NCBI RefSeq assembly: GCF_030285925.1
Contig: NZ_CP127251.1
Location: 2,294,001-2,358,000, forward strand
DNA from: Devosia sp. YIM 151766
Lineage (GTDB): Bacteria; Pseudomonadota; Alphaproteobacteria; Rhizobiales; Devosiaceae
Length of the DNA stretch: 64,000 nt
Direction: 5' to 3'
Shown here: positions 1 through 8,323 of the stretch, in pieces
How the letters are laid out: the number at the start of each line of letters is the position of its first letter
How positions within the stretch are numbered: the stretch's first letter is position 1
Program-made: the position numbers and the translations under genes
The notes under the pieces: model-generated
What the model was told of the DNA's origin: nothing
Databases searched by the model: none
The model's input: the letters and a program-made list of their open reading frames with translations, nothing else

Positions 1-164
1 TCGATCAACACCCAGCGGCCACGGCGATCTTTGGCTAGTATATCGATAAAGCTTCTAGTACCCAGAGAGCTAGGTAAATACTGTTCTATTTTGATTAATT
101 CGATGCCGTCTTCTATTATTTCTAACTGCGTCGAGAGCAAGTCTCTTAAACGGGATTCTAACAT
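1..164 (-). CDS. NucS/DUF91-like nuclease, N-terminal part of gene cut by window edge
   Basis: Reading the minus strand from the ATG at 164 gives an open frame of 54 codons that runs off the window edge. It begins MLESRLRDLLSTQLEIIEDG and continues through SFIDILAKDRRGRWVLI. The spacing of a hydrophobic 'LE..L...L..IE.G..LI' helix followed by 'G.R.FIDILAKD..GRWVLIE' resembles the C-terminal nuclease domain of NucS (DUF91, a PD-(D/E)XK fold), where the D of 'DIL' and the following E-x-K are active-site residues. The E-x-K part would lie outside the window. Base composition is AT-rich compared with the rest of the window. The family assignment is by eye on a short fragment, so it is tentative. 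Confidence 0.5.
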   Translation of the reverse strand, partial: MLESRLRDLLSTQLEIIEDGIELIKIEQYLPSSLGTRSFIDILAKDRRGRWVLI

Positions 165-305
165 TGATTTTCCAGAGTAATTTTACAATAAGGCAAATTA
201 CTATTCATGCTATATTATATACAATAGAAACTGACGCGCGGTGTCTAGCGCAGCTTATTATGAGGGTTTTGACCTTATCATATAAGACGATTATGCAGCT
301 GCGGA

Positions 306-333
306 TGCGGTGATTAAAGTGGTCATTCACCGC
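306..333. promoter_or_regulatory. Inverted repeat upstream of the Fic gene
   Basis: TGCGGTGA at 306-313 and TCACCGCA at 326-333 form a perfect 8-bp inverted repeat with a 12-nt spacer. A third copy of the half-site (TCACCGC) lies at about 383-389, just before the ribosome-binding site of the Fic gene. This could be an operator for autoregulation or a small hairpin in the leader. It is seen directly; the role is inferred. Confidence 0.4.
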
Positions 334-405
334 ATTTTGAGCGGCGAATAAGGTTGCTTTATGCGACGAATATCTGGCATAATCACCGCAAGGAGTGCGG
401 AGATT

Positions 406-1527
406 ATGCCCATAAACTATAACCACCAGCTGTCGGATTGGCCTAATTTCACATGGGATGACAAAGCGCTGTCAGACCAGCTTGCTGCTGTCCGCCATCG
501 GCAAGGGCGCTTAATTGGACGCATGGAGGCACTGGGCTTCGAACTGCGCGGCGAGGCCGTTCTCCAAACGCTTACGCAGGACGTTATTAAGTCTAGCGAG
601 ATCGAAGGTGAAAGCCTCGACGCAGACCAAGTGCGATCATCCATTGCTCGGCGCCTTGGTATGGATATAGGCGGCCTCGTTCCAGCAGATCGTGACGTCG
701 AGGGCGTTGTAGAAATGATGCTGGATGCCACGCAGAACTATACGAAACCACTAACCCAAGAACGCTTGTTCGATTGGCATGCCGCCCTGTTTCCAACAGG
801 ACGCTCCGGCATGAGCCGCATAGTGGTTGGCGCGTGGCGCGATGATCGAGACGGCCCCATGCAGGTTGTGTCTGGCCCTATGGGGCGAGAGCGCATTCAT
901 TATGAAGCGCCAGAGGCAGCGCGCTTGGATGCTGAGATGTCTGCGTTTCATGACTGGATTGAGGGTTATGCAAAACTGGATTTGGTGCTCAAGTCGGCCA
1001 TCGCGCATCTTTGGTTTGTGACCATTCACCCGTTCGAAGATGGTAACGGGCGTATTGCGCGGGCGATAGCAGATTTGGTCTTGGCGCGTTCCGAAGGCAG
1101 CGCACAGAGGTTTTACTCAATGTCCGCGCAGATACGCATCGAGCGCAACGACTATTACGATATTCTGGAGAGCACGCAAAAAGACGGCTTGGATATCACT
1201 CCCTGGCTGTCATGGTTCTTGGGCTGTTTGGATCGTGCCTTTGACCATGCTGAAGAAACGCTAGCCAACGTCCTGCGTAAGGCGCGGTTTTGGGAGTATC
1301 ACGCCAACGATGCATTCAACGAACGCCAGCGTGACATGCTGATGCGCCTGCTAAATGGCTTTTTTGGAAACCTCACATCGGGTAAATGGGCGAAGATTCA
1401 GAGATGCTCATCCGATACGGCGCTGCGCGATATCAACGATCTGCTTGATCGCGGTGTGTTGGCAAAGGTGCCGGGCGGTGGCCGCAGTACAAGCTATGCT
1501 CTTGTTCCTCCCAACATGGAGCAATAG
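406..1527 (+). CDS. Fic family AMPylator-type protein
   Basis: A 373-residue Fic protein. The core motif HPFEDGNGR is at about residues 208-216, with the catalytic His, the acidic residue that binds Mg-phosphate and the terminal Arg all present, so it should be active in transferring AMP (or another nucleotide) to protein hydroxyls. An N-terminal DUF4172-like segment contains SSEIEG at about residues 63-68, which fits the (S/T)xxxE(G/N) inhibitory helix of self-inhibited class II Fic proteins. The C-terminal 100 residues look like a winged helix, often used for DNA binding. I chose the ATG at 406 because AGGAG lies about 10 nt upstream (391-395); an in-frame ATG at 361 has no such site. It converges on the coupling-protein gene. 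Fic proteins are common cargo of mobilisable elements. Confidence 0.88.
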   Translation: MPINYNHQLSDWPNFTWDDKALSDQLAAVRHRQGRLIGRMEALGFELRGEAVLQTLTQDVIKSSEIEGESLDADQVRSSIARRLGMDIGGLVPADRDVEGVVEMMLDATQNYTKPLTQERLFDWHAALFPTGRSGMSRIVVGAWRDDRDGPMQVVSGPMGRERIHYEAPEAARLDAEMSAFHDWIEGYAKLDLVLKSAIAHLWFVTIHPFEDGNGRIARAIADLVLARSEGSAQRFYSMSAQIRIERNDYYDILESTQKDGLDITPWLSWFLGCLDRAFDHAEETLANVLRKARFWEYHANDAFNERQRDMLMRLLNGFFGNLTSGKWAKIQRCSSDTALRDINDLLDRGVLAKVPGGGRSTSYALVPPNMEQ

Positions 1528-1619
1528 CTCGATCTCAAAGCTCACATCGAACGGTGGCAAACTGAAGAATCTGCCACCGAAATGATACACTCTGAGCGCG
1601 AGAGCATAAGCAGTGTGAG

Positions 1620-3548
1620 CTACGACAAGATATTGCCTAGCAGCCAAATCACCGATGCCACAAAGCCCAGATAGATGGCGGTGCGTAGAAATGCCCTAGT
1701 TTTGGAGAACCGCACGGATTGCGCCGTGGCGCTTACGCTTGCATCAATGGTTTTGGGCATTGCTCGATTGGCTTTTCGTCCTTGGACTTTCTGTTGGGCG
1801 CAAGCTTCGTCCATAATCGCTCTGATGAGCGATATGGGTTCGGCGTGGTCACGATGTGGATCGAACAGACCTTTGAACTTTGGGTCCGTGAAGTACATCG
1901 TGCGTTTGAGGGCCAGGGGCTGCAGGCCTGATGTTATAGCCAGCATGGCAGGGTTTTCGCGGTTTCCGAACAAGCGCCCGACTTCATCGGGGTTGAGCAA
2001 GTTACGTTTGTGGAATGTCTCCGTCGTGCCCTCAGTATGGCTTTCATTGCTGCCGTGACTAACATTTTGTGATCTGCCGTTCGACCATCCATGTGTAACG
2101 CTGCTGGATGAGCCAAAGCTCATGCTCAAATGCTCGCCATTCATGCCCATGCTGGAAGACGACCCTTGTGTCACGCTGCCGTATTTGCCGGAATGGGTGC
2201 CGTGACCCTCACTATGTGATGTGCCTTGCGTGTCACTTTCAGTTTTTCCCCAGCGGCGGACTTCCAACTCGCCCATGAGTTTGGAGGCATATTGGCGGGT
2301 AAAATGATCATCGTTGCCGAAGAAGAGTTTTAGTCCAGCGTTAGCAACCAAGGTTTCCCAGTTGTCTTTGTAGATGTCTTTGAGTTGGGCAAGGGTTTGC
2401 GCGACGAACATCAGCTTGACGCCGTAGCCTGCAATTTGAGCGGCAGCGTTTTCAATAACTTTCATGCGCCGTAGGGCTGGGAACTCATCCAGCACCATAA
2501 GCACCTGGTGTTCGGGTGTGGGCCTTGGGCGCGTGCGTTCCATCTCGCCCAATACCAGCGTGGTCATCATGCGTAGCCAACGGTAGTGGCTCTCCATGTA
2601 ACGCTGTGGCAAGCACAGATAGAGCGTAGTGGGCTTGTGCTTTAAATCAGCCAGTTGGAAGCTGGACGATTGCAAGCAACCGCGCAGCATGGGGCTCTCC
2701 AAAAACTCGGTATTCGTGCGAGCCACCTGTAGCACCGACATTAATGTGCGGGGCGAGGCTTCCAGCAATTCGGCGTACATGGCACCCGCATTGGCGATGA
2801 AACCATCATAGGCACTATTGCGTTGCATGGTCTGGAATAGAAGGCTCATGCCCGTGGGGGCATCCTCGGCATCATTCATCACCATTAGGCGGCGCATTTC
2901 GTCGTCACCCGCGAGCAGAATATAGCGAAGTGTAATCAGATTGCGTTTTTCTGGCGGGAACTCAGGCCAGCTGGCGACGTGTAGCAACAGGGCTTTGATG
3001 ACGCCCTTGGCAGAGTCATCAAAGAAGGGCTCGCGGGAATCTTCTGAGACGATCAACGCATCAGCCATGCGGGCGGCGTCATCGACGGCATCCCGCGCGT
3101 TGGCCTGCAAAAGATCCAGCGGATTGTAGGATGCCCGCAAATCGGCAAAATCGTCATGCCGTGTGGTGGTTTCGCCGAAGGGGTCGAGGATATGCACGGA
3201 TTGGCCCATGCCCAATGACCATTGCGATCCGCCCGCACGGCGTCTGGCCGTCACCATGGCGTTTTCACCTTTGGGGTCGATGACTACGACGGACCCAGGC
3301 CATAGGCACAGATTAGGGATGATGACGGATGCGCCTTTGCCGGAGCGCGTGCCACTGACAACCAGAACGTGACGGTCATCGCGGTAGCCTACCGGTTCAT
3401 CTGAAGGTAGACGAGAAAGCCAGAAATCACCGTCTTTGAAAATCGGCTTATTGTCGTTTTCAAAGACGAGCCAGTCCGCCGTTCCCAGTGGTATGAAAGT
3501 GTTATCAAGCCCATCATCATCGGAGGGCAGAGGAAGATTCAAAGACAT
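1620..3548 (-). CDS. VirD4/TraG-type conjugal coupling protein
   Basis: A 642-residue type IV coupling ATPase that would link the relaxase-DNA complex to a type IV secretion channel. Walker A is SGTRSGKGAS at about residues 65-74, followed by VVVIDPKGEN, the motif typical of VirD4/TraG; Walker B-like VLMVLDEFPAL lies further on. Classical VirD4 has two N-terminal membrane helices. None is visible here. Instead a single hydrophobic stretch sits at the extreme C-terminus (about residues 623-641). Residues about 440-514 are a low-complexity Ser/Gly/His-rich linker. It lies 11 nt downstream of the relaxase gene on the same strand, so it is probably the last gene of a mobilisation operon. No type IV secretion genes are present in the window, so transfer would need a helper. 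Confidence 0.9.
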   Translation of the reverse strand: MSLNLPLPSDDDGLDNTFIPLGTADWLVFENDNKPIFKDGDFWLSRLPSDEPVGYRDDRHVLVVSGTRSGKGASVIIPNLCLWPGSVVVIDPKGENAMVTARRRAGGSQWSLGMGQSVHILDPFGETTTRHDDFADLRASYNPLDLLQANARDAVDDAARMADALIVSEDSREPFFDDSAKGVIKALLLHVASWPEFPPEKRNLITLRYILLAGDDEMRRLMVMNDAEDAPTGMSLLFQTMQRNSAYDGFIANAGAMYAELLEASPRTLMSVLQVARTNTEFLESPMLRGCLQSSSFQLADLKHKPTTLYLCLPQRYMESHYRWLRMMTTLVLGEMERTRPRPTPEHQVLMVLDEFPALRRMKVIENAAAQIAGYGVKLMFVAQTLAQLKDIYKDNWETLVANAGLKLFFGNDDHFTRQYASKLMGELEVRRWGKTESDTQGTSHSEGHGTHSGKYGSVTQGSSSSMGMNGEHLSMSFGSSSSVTHGWSNGRSQNVSHGSNESHTEGTTETFHKRNLLNPDEVGRLFGNRENPAMLAITSGLQPLALKRTMYFTDPKFKGLFDPHRDHAEPISLIRAIMDEACAQQKVQGRKANRAMPKTIDASVSATAQSVRFSKTRAFLRTAIYLGFVASVIWLLGNILS

Positions 3549-3559
3549 TATTCGCCTCC

Positions 3560-4846
3560 CTACAGGCTGAAATCTGCGCCGCGACTTGGCTGGCGCGAGC
3601 GGGATGGATGGGGTTCCGGCGTATGTTCGGGCTTGCGTGTTAGACGCAGCATCTCTCCCACCTTGCCCGCGAGGGTTTGGCGTTCCTGCCGTTGTCGGGC
3701 AGTCAGGGCGGCATAGAGTTTGTGCAGCGTGGCGGTGTCGGCGGATTGCGATTTGAACAGCGCTTCGCGTTGCGCGCGGTCACGTAGAAAACCTTGATAG
3801 GCTTCTTGTTCGTTGCGTTTTTTGATGGCAGAGGCGCGACCGATGATGATGTCCAAAAGGCCTTTGATGCCCGTGCGCAAGCGTGCGCTACGTTCTTTTG
3901 TTTCGGTATCCCAACGGCGTTCTTGGCCGCGTAAGAGCATGTCCCGTTCCATACGGTGACGGATGACGAGCTGCTGGCGTTTTTGCCGTATGGGCTGCAA
4001 AGCCGCTTGTTGTTCGGTGCGCACCGTCTTGAGGTGGTCGCGCAGGCGGGCGGAGATACGCTTATGCGTATCGGCTTTCGCTTCATTCACGCTGGGCAGT
4101 GTATTGGGGCTGCCTAGACGCGCCTGAAGCTCTTTCGTTTTGACGCCGGCCATTCTCGAGACGGAGTAAACCTCGCCATGAATATCAGTGGCGACGAAAC
4201 CACGCTGATCACCACGGGCCAGGAAATAGCCGCGATCTTCCAAAGCGGCTTTGAAGCTGGGGAGATTGTCGGAGCGTTCCCACGCATCGCGGAACACCAG
4301 CTTGGTTTCGCGGGGGTCGAGATCGAGTCGTTTGGCTTGCTGCCATTCCGCCAGCGTGAAATTGAGAGGGTTTTTCCAGCCGTTTTCGCGGTGGCCGTCT
4401 GGTAGGTTCCAGCCATGTTCGAGAAACAGGGATTTGGATAGGTCGTTCAGGCGGGTTTTAAAGAAGGCCATGTTGATGGCCTTCATTTCCTGACCGTCGA
4501 TGCGCGACCACACGACATGAGCGTGGCGGCGACCGTTCTTCTCATGCACCACCAGGGCGCGGGGCTGGCCGATCAGGCCAAGCTTGGCTTCGGCTTGGTC
4601 AGCGGCACGGGTTAAGTCATCGAGGCTAGCATTCGTATCTTTTGGTGGATTGAGGCTGAGCGAAAACAGGAATTGTTTGCAGTTCGTGCCCAGCGACACG
4701 GCGTGCGCTTCTTCGAGCGCGCCGTGCAAATCCCGTGCGGTGAAGCCGCGTAGGTCTTGCACGGTCACATAGTCGTTTTCTTTGTCATTGAGCAAGTGGC
4801 GGGCAAGGTTGCCCGCACCGCCACGCTGGGAGCCAACCAAAATCAT
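3560..4846 (-). CDS. MobA/VirD2-type relaxase
   Basis: A 428-residue relaxase that should nick oriT and attach to the 5' end through a tyrosine. The N-terminal half carries a three-His metal motif: H101 in VVHEKNGRR, then H108 and H110 in RRHAHVVWSRID, as in the PF03432 relaxase family. Downstream is 'FFKTRLNDLSKSLFLEHGW', also typical of that family. The C-terminal third (from about residue 260) is charged, Arg/Gln-rich and probably coiled coil. It overlaps the upstream MobC-like gene by 4 bp (ATGA) and is followed at 11 nt by the coupling protein, giving a compact mobC-relaxase-T4CP operon. Confidence 0.88.
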   Translation of the reverse strand: MILVGSQRGGAGNLARHLLNDKENDYVTVQDLRGFTARDLHGALEEAHAVSLGTNCKQFLFSLSLNPPKDTNASLDDLTRAADQAEAKLGLIGQPRALVVHEKNGRRHAHVVWSRIDGQEMKAINMAFFKTRLNDLSKSLFLEHGWNLPDGHRENGWKNPLNFTLAEWQQAKRLDLDPRETKLVFRDAWERSDNLPSFKAALEDRGYFLARGDQRGFVATDIHGEVYSVSRMAGVKTKELQARLGSPNTLPSVNEAKADTHKRISARLRDHLKTVRTEQQAALQPIRQKRQQLVIRHRMERDMLLRGQERRWDTETKERSARLRTGIKGLLDIIIGRASAIKKRNEQEAYQGFLRDRAQREALFKSQSADTATLHKLYAALTARQRQERQTLAGKVGEMLRLTRKPEHTPEPHPSRSRQPSRGADFSL

Positions 4847-5313
4847 TGATCGACTCCCTCATCTATATCCGCCGCAGCCTGCGCGAAGCGAATACCTAGG
4901 CGCTGCCCTGGCACAGGTGCGCGAGGCGGCTTTTTGCCCAGAGCATCCAGCAAATGCAGATGCATGGCGCGGATGTCATCACACGCCGCACCAAACTTTG
5001 CAGCCAGACGGTCATCGACATAGAGACTGCCGTTCTGCGCGGCATACGACAGCCGTTCCAGCGACGCTGAAAGCTGGCTGGCACCTAGCGCCGCCAGCAC
5101 CTTTGCCAATACCCGTTGGTCGGCCTTCATGCGAACGGGTGCCCGGCTGGGTTTATGGCCGTCGAGAGCAACCATTTTGATAAAACCGGCCAGCGACATT
5201 GTGCCAGCCAGTTGTTCCAGCTTGCCGCGTTCTTCTTCCGTTAGGCGGATGGACAGCGGTGGGCGGCGTTTTTTGCCGCCCAATTCGGGAAATCCGGGGA
5301 AGTTGCTCATCAC
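4843..5313 (-). CDS. MobC-like relaxosome accessory protein
   Basis: A 156-residue basic protein. The N-terminus contains KKRRPPLSIRLTEEERGKLE, a ribbon-helix-helix-like start typical of MobC/MbeC/NikA relaxosome proteins, followed by 'AGTMSLAGFIKMVALDG' and a helical C-terminal part. Such proteins bind near oriT and help melt the nick region for the relaxase. Its stop codon overlaps the relaxase start by 4 bp, which supports translational coupling. The assignment rests on the motif layout and context rather than on catalytic residues. Confidence 0.75.
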   Translation of the reverse strand: MMSNFPGFPELGGKKRRPPLSIRLTEEERGKLEQLAGTMSLAGFIKMVALDGHKPSRAPVRMKADQRVLAKVLAALGASQLSASLERLSYAAQNGSLYVDDRLAAKFGAACDDIRAMHLHLLDALGKKPPRAPVPGQRLGIRFAQAAADIDEGVDQ

Positions 5314-5542
5314 AACACCTCCCGGATATCATTATCCGTATGTTTTAACTGGTGTTCCCAGTCCGAAAGGGCTTGGAACAATTCATCGAAATCGACTAAA
5401 TCAGGGTTCGAAGAGTCTCCCCGACTCTCCGCCATTTATCCTACATAATGATTTGATTTTGCTGATGTTTCGGATTTTACCCCGTCATCAACCCTAAAGT
5501 TTACCCTAAAGCCGAACGTCGTCTCGCTGCATGGGTCGATTC
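5314..5542. other. Candidate oriT region with a tRNA-Ser-like 3' end
   Basis: This 229-nt gap lies directly upstream of the MobC/relaxase operon, the usual site of oriT. It contains a perfect 6-bp hairpin AGAGTC-tcccc-GACTCT (5412-5428). The segment GGTTCGA (5405-5411) and ACTCTCCGCCA (5424-5434) resemble the T-loop and the acceptor/CCA end of an alphaproteobacterial tRNA-Ser. The spacing between them is wrong for a functional tRNA, so this may be a decayed attachment site or chance. Both the oriT and the att interpretations are inference. Confidence 0.35.
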
Positions 5543-5947
5543 CTAGTCATCGAGGTCATGGGCGTAGTCGATGGCCTTCAAGGCATCGGCATTGCGCAGG
5601 CGCTGGGGGATGTATTCGAGGCGAAACTTGCCGGGCTTGGGCTGGCCGATGCGCTTGCGAATGGTCCCAACTACCGATTCCACATCGTAGTGGTCGCTGG
5701 CATTGGTGCCCGCTGTCAGAATGGACGTGGCATAAGCGACAATATTCTGGACCGAAACCTTCATGTCCTTGAGGTCAACGTCCCGCTTGCGGTGCAGGTC
5801 GATCTGGCACATCAGGCCTTCCACCAGAGCGCGGTTCAGCACATGCGTGGTTGGAGTGCCAGACGCCTTTAGGTCATCACGGTGAGCTTGTTGACGGTCG
5901 CTGTCCTTCTTTTCACGGGCGAGGCGCGACGAATGGTGCTCGGTCAT
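5543..5947 (-). CDS. Unknown 134-aa protein in the mobilisation operon
   Basis: I do not recognise this protein. It is hydrophilic, starts with a charged segment (SRLAREKKDSDRQQAHRDD) and has no membrane segment or metal motif. Its start codon overlaps the stop of the upstream AlpA-like gene by 4 bp (ATGA), which supports it being a real translated gene. Together they form an alpA-orf pair on the same strand as the mobC-relaxase genes, separated from them by the candidate oriT region. A role in excision or plasmid control is possible but not shown by the sequence. Confidence 0.65.
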   Translation of the reverse strand: MTEHHSSRLAREKKDSDRQQAHRDDLKASGTPTTHVLNRALVEGLMCQIDLHRKRDVDLKDMKVSVQNIVAYATSILTAGTNASDHYDVESVVGTIRKRIGQPKPGKFRLEYIPQRLRNADALKAIDYAHDLDD

Positions 5948-6138
5948 TCCTCATCCCCGAAATCATGCAGGGCGGGCAAGCCGTCGAGCCATTCCTCCAG
6001 GTCGCGGGACAGGATCAGGCTGCGATTGCCGACCTTGCGGACCTTGATCTTGCCCGACTTGACCAACTGATAGAAGGTGGTGCGGCTGATGCCGACCATT
6101 TTGAGTACATCGGAAACAGAGTATGCCACGGGCTTCAT
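5944..6138 (-). CDS. AlpA/excisionase-type HTH regulator
   Basis: A 64-residue DNA-binding protein. The segment SVSDVLKMVGISRTTFYQLV followed by KSGKIKVRKVGNRSLILSRDLEEWLDGL is the MerR-like winged HTH of AlpA and excisionase proteins, which switch on or assist excision of integrated elements. I chose the ATG at 6138 because GGAG lies about 9 nt upstream; a longer frame back to 6231 lacks a ribosome-binding site and has no family similarity. The two palindromes at 6278 and 6459 lie upstream and could control it. Confidence 0.8.
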   Translation of the reverse strand: MKPVAYSVSDVLKMVGISRTTFYQLVKSGKIKVRKVGNRSLILSRDLEEWLDGLPALHDFGDEE

Positions 6139-6277
6139 GGACAATGCTCCGCCGGCTGGACGGCCGGTACGCACGCCTGCTGTCACAAGCGCACACTCTA
6201 TGAATACTGGATCCTGGAAATCCACACGCACGAATCTGCGGCCGGGCTAAAATAATCTGCCAAGGCATGGAAATCCC

Positions 6278-6298
6278 CATCGGACCATTAGTCTAATG
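6278..6298. promoter_or_regulatory. Palindromic operator, copy 1
   Basis: The 21-bp site starts CATCGGACC and ends GTCTAATG around a central ATT. It is extended by CCCC/GGGG on each side (6275-6301) to a longer palindrome. It matches the reverse complement of the site at 6459-6479 at 19 of 21 positions. Two matching palindromes 180 bp apart upstream of the AlpA gene suggest binding by one dimeric repressor, possibly with DNA looping. The binding protein is unknown. Confidence 0.5.
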
Positions 6299-6458
6299 GG
6301 GGAATCGCATTTGTCGGATAAGTGTTGCGGGTTTCCGGATCTTCCGCTCATCTTGAGGATGTAACGGGGGTGTTCAAGGGTCAAAATCGATGACCAAAAC
6401 TTCCGGGTAGCGCATATCCATTTTTGAACCGGGCGCCCCATCCCCACCCCGTATCCTC

Positions 6459-6479
6459 CATCAGACCAATGGTCCGATG
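6459..6479. promoter_or_regulatory. Palindromic operator, copy 2
   Basis: CATC-n-GACC-AAT-GGTC-n-GATG, a near-perfect palindrome. It is the inverse-orientation partner of the site at 6278. It sits just past the 3' end of the small ORF at 6495-6692. The stretch between the two sites also has a GGTCA/TGACC inverted repeat (6379-6383 and 6391-6395). Confidence 0.5.
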
Positions 6480-6494
6480 GCACAGGCGAAGCCG

Positions 6495-6692
6495 CTACCG
6501 ACCCGCTCTCTCTGCCCGATACAACTCTCGCGCCATGTCCAGCACCCGCGCCGGTGACAGGCTCCCCAGCACAGTCTCATGGGCGAACTGGACGGCGAGG
6601 CCCTCCTGCTCCGGATTGGCACCGTCGAACAGCGGCCGACCATGATGTTCATCGGGCGAGACGAAAATGCCTGTCTGTATGCCAGCCGCCAT
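6495..6692 (-). CDS. Small unknown protein next to the IS21 end
   Basis: A 65-residue frame starting MAAGIQTGIFVSPDEHHGRP and ending ARVLDMARELYRAERAGR. A GGTGAGGAA sequence lies directly before the ATG at 6692, which supports translation. I do not recognise the family. The IS21 left end lies only 10 nt upstream of the start, so the native promoter has been lost and any expression would depend on the IS. It could also be the tail of a longer gene cut by the insertion. Confidence 0.45.
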   Translation of the reverse strand: MAAGIQTGIFVSPDEHHGRPLFDGANPEQEGLAVQFAHETVLGSLSPARVLDMARELYRAERAGR

Positions 6693-6820
6693 TTCCTCAC
6701 CCTGTGTTTCGGCATGCAAATTTGACCCCTTACCGGGGGTAATCGGCGTCCAATATTGACCCCCCATTTTGTGTTTTAGGCAGACTGTCCGTCCTTTGGT
6801 TTGGGATAGGCGGTTGGGGG

Positions 6821-8323
6821 ATGAAGTGCGTGGATACGATTGCACGGGTTCGTCGGGCATATTTTGTGCAGGGCAAGTCCATCAAGCAGATTGAGCGGGA
6901 GTTGCATGTTGCGCGCAACACGGTGCGCAAGATCATCCGGTCGGGTGAGACGAGCTTTTCCTATGAGCGTGAGAAGCAGCCGCTGCCCCGGATCGGTCCG
7001 TGGCAGGGGGATCTGGATAAGCTATTGCTGGCCAATGAAGGGAAGGCTGCGCGTGAGCGGCTGACGCTGATCCGGGTGTTCGAGGAACTCACGGGACTGG
7101 GCTATTCGGGCAGCTACGATGCAGTTCGTCGCTATGCCCGGAACTGGGATCAGGATCGCTCCGCTACGGTTGCATCCGCCTTCGTGCCGCTGAGCTTTGC
7201 GCCGGGCGAGGCCTACCAGTTCGACTGGAGCCACGACGTGGTGCTGATCAACGGCACCACGGTGACGGTCAAGGTCGCCCATGTCCGGCTCTGCCATAGC
7301 CGGATGCTGTTCGTGCGGGCCTATCCACGCGAGACCCAGGAGATGGTGTTCGACGCTCATGATCGGGCCTTCGCCTTCTTCAAGGGCACCTGCACGCGCG
7401 GCATCTACGACAACATGAAGACGGCGGTCGATACGATCCTGGTGGGCAAGGATCGAGTCTACAATCGCCGGTTCCTGCAGATGTGCGGGCATTATCTGAT
7501 CGACCCTGTGGCCTGCACACCCGCCTCAGGTTGGGAGAAGGGCCAGGTCGAGAACCAGGTCGGGCTGGTGCGGGAGCGCTTCTTCACGCCCCGCCTGCGC
7601 GTGAGCAGCTATGACGAGCTCAATGCCCTGCTGCTGGACAAGACCATTGCCTATGCCCGGGCGCATCGCCATCCCGAGTTCCGCGACCAGACCATCTGGG
7701 AAGCCTTCGAGGCAGAGCGCGGCAGTCTGGTGCCTTATGCCGGCCGGTTCGACGGCTTCCATGCGGTGACGGCCTCGGTCTCCAAGACCTGCCTGGTTCG
7801 GTTCGATAACAACAAGTACTCGGTGATGGCCAGTGCGGTGGGGCGACCGGTCGAGATCCGGGCCTATGCCGATCGGATCGAGCTGCGTCAGGACGGCAGG
7901 CCAGTGGGTGAACATCCCCGCATCTTCGGTCGCGACCAGACCGTCTATGACCCCTGGCATTACGTGCCGGTGCTGGCGCGCAAGCCCGGCGCCTGGCGCA
8001 ATGGCGCGCCCTTCAAGGACTGGGTGCTGCCGGCCAGCATCGAGAAGATCCGGCGCCGGTTGGGCTCGGCAACCGATGGGGGCCGGCAGATGGTCACCAT
8101 CCTGACCGCCGTGCTCAGCGATGGCTTGCCGGCGGTCGAGGCGGCCTGTGCCGAGGCGCTGCGTGAAGGGGTCTGCTCCGCCGATATCGTGCTCAACATC
8201 CTGGCCCGGCAGCGCGAACCCCGCAGCCCGGTCACCATCCTCAATACCCCACAGGCCCTCCGGCTCCGCGTCGAGCCCATGGCCGACTGTTCCCGCTACG
8301 ACAGCCTGAGGAGGGCAATATGA
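6821..8323 (+). CDS. istA: IS21 transposase IstA
   Basis: A 500-residue DDE transposase. The N-terminus has a helix-turn-helix ([20 protein letters not shown]). The catalytic RNase H-like core begins at [14 protein letters not shown], where the D is the first acidic residue; '[11 protein letters not shown]' supplies the second D and '[12 protein letters not shown]' the Glu. The C-terminal part is the Mu-type beta-barrel region. Its last codons overlap the start of istB by 4 bp, the normal coupling in this family. An apparently identical copy lies at 31527-33029. Confidence 0.95.
   Translation: MKCVDTIARVRRAYFVQGKSIKQIERELHVARNTVRKIIRSGETSFSYEREKQPLPRIGPWQGDLDKLLLANEGKAARERLTLIRVFEELTGLGYSGSYDAVRRYARNWDQDRSATVASAFVPLSFAPGEAYQFDWSHDVVLINGTTVTVKVAHVRLCHSRMLFVRAYPRETQEMVFDAHDRAFAFFKGTCTRGIYDNMKTAVDTILVGKDRVYNRRFLQMCGHYLIDPVACTPASGWEKGQVENQVGLVRERFFTPRLRVSSYDELNALLLDKTIAYARAHRHPEFRDQTIWEAFEAERGSLVPYAGRFDGFHAVTASVSKTCLVRFDNNKYSVMASAVGRPVEIRAYADRIELRQDGRPVGEHPRIFGRDQTVYDPWHYVPVLARKPGAWRNGAPFKDWVLPASIEKIRRRLGSATDGGRQMVTILTAVLSDGLPAVEAACAEALREGVCSADIVLNILARQREPRSPVTILNTPQALRLRVEPMADCSRYDSLRRAI

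Noticed and set aside
5405..5434. A functional tRNA-Ser gene
   Set aside because: Only T-loop-like and acceptor-like pieces are visible, with wrong spacing and no 5' half.
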